A stretch of 6,141 nucleotides of DNA from an uncultured Lachnospiraceae bacterium (lineage in GTDB: Bacteria > Bacillota > Clostridia > Lachnospirales > Lachnospiraceae): assembly GCA_949283905.1 (NCBI GenBank), contig CASDUB010000046.1, positions 1-6,141 on the forward strand, read 5' to 3'. This document shows, in pieces, positions 4,482 to 6,141 of the stretch (position 1 is the first letter of the stretch; each line of letters opens with the position of its first letter). The translations under genes and the position numbers were made by a program. The notes beneath the pieces are model-generated. The model had not been told where the DNA came from and ran no database searches. It saw nothing but the letters and a program-made list of their open reading frames with translations.

Positions 4482-5501
4482 ATGAAAGTTTTAGTTGCAG
4501 GCGGAGCAGGTTATATAGGAAGTCATACCTGCGTTGAACTGTTGAACGACGGATTCGAGGTGGTCGTGGCAGACGATCTTTCAAATTCAAATGAGATCGC
4601 GCTTCAAAGAATAGAAGAGATAACAGGAAAAAAAGTAAAGTTTTATAAAGACAATATTTGTGATGAAGAGGCTCTCGATAAGATCTTTTCTGAAAATGAT
4701 ATCGACGCCGTTATTCAGTTTGCCGGATTTAAGGCAGTCGGAGAATCTGTTCAAAAGCCTCTTGAATATTACAGAAACAATATTGAAGGCACGCTTCACA
4801 TGTGCGAAGTGATGAGAAAACACGGAGTAAAAAAGATAATATTCAGTTCATCGGCCACAGTGTACGGCGATCCTGCGCAGATACCGATCACTGAAGAGTG
4901 TCCTAAAGGAACATGTACGAATCCGTACGGATGGACGAAATGGATGATTGAGCAGATGCTCATAGATATTGCGAATGCGGATAAGGAGTGGAAAGTAACA
5001 CTTCTTCGTTATTTTAATCCGATCGGAGCGCATCCTTCAGGACTTATCGGAGAAGATCCGAAGGGTATTCCAAACAACCTGCTTCCGTATGTGGCGCAGG
5101 TTGCGGTAGGACGTCTTGAAAAACTCGGAGTATTCGGAAATGACTATGATACTCCCGACGGCACCGGAGTTCGTGATTATATTCATGTAATGGATCTTGC
5201 GAAAGGACATGTTCTCGCGCTTAAACATATGGATAAACAGGAGGGCGTTGATATCTTCAACCTCGGAACAGGACATGGGTACAGCGTTCTTGATATCGTT
5301 AAGGCTTTCGGAGAAGCATGCGGACACGAAATCCCGTATGAGATCAAGCCGAGAAGGGCAGGAGATATAGCCTGCTGTTATTGCGATCCTAAAAAAGCCG
5401 AGGAAGTACTTGGATTTAAAGCCGAAAACGGAATTGCTCAGATGTGCAGGGATTCATGGAACTGGCAGAGCAAAAATCCGATGGGATATGAAACTAAATA
5501 A
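4482..5501 (+). CDS. galE: UDP-glucose/UDP-hexose 4-epimerase
   Basis: GalE interconverts UDP-glucose and UDP-galactose using bound NAD, supplying galactose residues for surface polysaccharide and feeding the Leloir pathway. The 339-residue protein is almost colinear with the E. coli enzyme (338): GGAGYIG (7-13) binds NAD, Ser124 lies in SSSATVYG, and Tyr149 and Lys153 form the YxxxK pair in NPYGWTK. Asn179 (FNPIGAHPSG), Arg231 (RDYIHVMD) and Arg292/Asp295 (RRAGD) contact UDP-sugar. At position 299 it has Cys (context IACCYCD) where E. coli has Tyr. Human GALE has Cys at the equivalent place and accepts UDP-GlcNAc/GalNAc, so dual specificity is likely by inference. The ATG at 4482 has AAGGAG at 4464-4469, a 12-base spacing that is slightly long. 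It follows the DJ-1 gene by 16 bases. No other gal gene is present. Confidence 0.96.
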   Translation: MKVLVAGGAGYIGSHTCVELLNDGFEVVVADDLSNSNEIALQRIEEITGKKVKFYKDNICDEEALDKIFSENDIDAVIQFAGFKAVGESVQKPLEYYRNNIEGTLHMCEVMRKHGVKKIIFSSSATVYGDPAQIPITEECPKGTCTNPYGWTKWMIEQMLIDIANADKEWKVTLLRYFNPIGAHPSGLIGEDPKGIPNNLLPYVAQVAVGRLEKLGVFGNDYDTPDGTGVRDYIHVMDLAKGHVLALKHMDKQEGVDIFNLGTGHGYSVLDIVKAFGEACGHEIPYEIKPRRAGDIACCYCDPKKAEEVLGFKAENGIAQMCRDSWNWQSKNPMGYETK

Positions 5502-5510
5502 ATGATAAAG

Positions 5511-5515
5511 AGGAG
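5511..5515 (+). promoter_or_regulatory. Ribosome-binding site that selects a TTG start
   Basis: AGGAG, within AGAGGAG, lies six bases before TTG at 5522. The TTG is followed at once by a Lys-rich signal-peptide start. The first in-frame ATG is only at the end of the signal peptide (residue 26), so TTG is clearly the start. Confidence 0.8.
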
Positions 5516-5521
5516 ATTATT

Positions 5522-6141
5522 TTGAAAAAATACAAAAAGATCGTTTCTTTGGCAGCATCAGCCGTGTTGGCGGTATCTTTGAGCGCATCGGCAGTTATGG
5601 CTCAGGAGCAGAACAAAACAGAGACATCAGATGAAGCAGGAAATGAAGTTGTCGAAAATGAATTATCTGATATAACAAAAGAAACGCCTGCTGTTTTCTG
5701 GGACAGGGAAAGCGGCAGCGATAAAAATAACGGACTTTCAAAGGAAAAGCCTGTTAAAAGCCTTGATAAGGTAAATGATATCGTTGAAGAGATTCTTGCG
5801 GCAGAAGAGGAAAGCTCAGAAGAAGCGACAGAAGACGAAGTAAAAGAAGCTAAATCTTCGGTGATTGTTGTAAATCTGTGCGAGGATGAAAAACTCACAG
5901 CAGACGAAGAAAGTGAAATAGAAGAATTCGGACTGCGTGTGGCTTTTATTTCAGATTATGAGAAAGCCTGCGAGGAAGCAGAGAACGGCGAAGAGGTCGC
6001 TGACGACGAGGATAAAACCGAAACAGATGTGACAGAAGATGAAGATAAGACCGATACAGATGTGACGGAAGAGGAAGATAAGACTGAAACAGATGTGACG
6101 GAAGAGGAAGATAAGACTGAAACAGATGTGACGGAAGAGGA
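5522..6141 (+). CDS. Secreted acidic protein with 11-residue tandem repeats (3' end outside window)
   Basis: The reading frame is open from TTG 5522 to the window edge (206 complete codons) and is not a recognised named family. Residues 1-27 form a signal peptide: MKKYKK, a hydrophobic Ala/Leu/Val core and AVMA before QEQ, so it is exported. Residues about 56-84 contain SGSDKNNGLSKEKPVKSLDK. This resembles the 'G-x-D-x-N-x-G-L/T-x-x-x-P-x-K-T/S-L' opening seen in DUF1565-like/right-handed beta-helix surface proteins. A strand-like segment, SVIVVNL, lies at 112-118. The chain is strongly acidic, and from about residue 163 it becomes tandem EDKTETDVTEE repeats that continue off the window. There is no Cys-lipobox at the signal cleavage site. 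It follows galE by 20 bases and probably shares its transcript. The missing part may hold the catalytic or anchoring domain. Confidence 0.8.
   Translation, partial: MKKYKKIVSLAASAVLAVSLSASAVMAQEQNKTETSDEAGNEVVENELSDITKETPAVFWDRESGSDKNNGLSKEKPVKSLDKVNDIVEEILAAEEESSEEATEDEVKEAKSSVIVVNLCEDEKLTADEESEIEEFGLRVAFISDYEKACEEAENGEEVADDEDKTETDVTEDEDKTDTDVTEEEDKTETDVTEEEDKTETDVTEE
6008..6141 (+). repeat. 33-base in-frame tandem repeat array, truncated by window edge
   Basis: Four full units lie at 6008-6040, 6041-6073, 6074-6106 and 6107-6139, with a fifth just beginning. Each encodes 11 residues close to EDKTETDVTEE. Units 3 and 4 are identical, unit 2 differs from them at two bases, and unit 1 at more. 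Greater identity towards the right suggests recent copying there. The length is a multiple of three, so gain or loss of units changes protein length but not frame. Confidence 0.95.

Noticed and set aside
5602..5898. Minus-strand open frame, Ser/Phe-rich, opposite the secreted protein
   Set aside because: It is the complement of Glu/Lys-rich codons and therefore a shadow. The plus strand has a signal peptide and a ribosome site.
6008..6141. CRISPR array
   Set aside because: The 33-base units are directly adjacent with no unique spacers and stay in frame within a secreted protein gene.

Overview
The window looks like chromosomal DNA of a low-to-moderate-GC Firmicute, most likely a Clostridia/Lachnospiraceae-type gut anaerobe. 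The reasons are strong AGGAGG-type ribosome sites, A/T-rich intergenic DNA, frequent AGA/AGG arginine codons, a TTG start on a secreted protein, and the type of genes present. The family assignment is inference from gene style, not a database result. All genes lie on the + strand.

Left part (1-2786). A monocistronic-looking gene (178-1080), with its own promoter and a strong hairpin terminator, encodes a shortened and degenerate relative of the cobalamin enzyme CobL (CbiE-CbiT fusion). It has lost the front half of the CbiE part and the glycine-rich SAM loop of the CbiT part. It is followed by two overlapping, translationally coupled genes (1163-2011 and 2004-2786). The first is an HD-domain protein with the full set of residues of RelA/SpoT/MESH1-type (p)ppGpp hydrolases but no synthetase domain. 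The second is a diverged paralogue in which every metal-binding residue is replaced. Both end in a predicted coiled coil, so an enzyme/pseudoenzyme partnership is the most interesting protein-level hypothesis here.

Middle (2787-3126). A 340-base gap holds a good sigma-70-type promoter and then about 240 bases of highly structured leader. Three copies of GATAAAAGG occur. The first two are each followed, at identical spacing, by a 14-base palindrome, and the paired bases differ between the copies in a compensating way. The third copy is the ribosome-binding region of proC. Between the copies lie two further perfect hairpins.

Right part (3127-6141). A tightly packed run of genes follows: proC (pyrroline-5-carboxylate reductase), a DJ-1/PfpI-family protein, galE (UDP-hexose 4-epimerase, with the Cys at position 299 that is associated with N-acetyl-sugar tolerance), and the start of a secreted, very acidic protein. 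That protein runs off the window inside an array of 33-base (11-residue) tandem repeats. Gaps are 1, 16 and 20 bases with no terminator, so these probably form one transcript from the promoter at about 2847-2875. The genes do not form an obvious single pathway: proline synthesis, protein/metabolite quality control, sugar-nucleotide supply and a surface or secreted protein.
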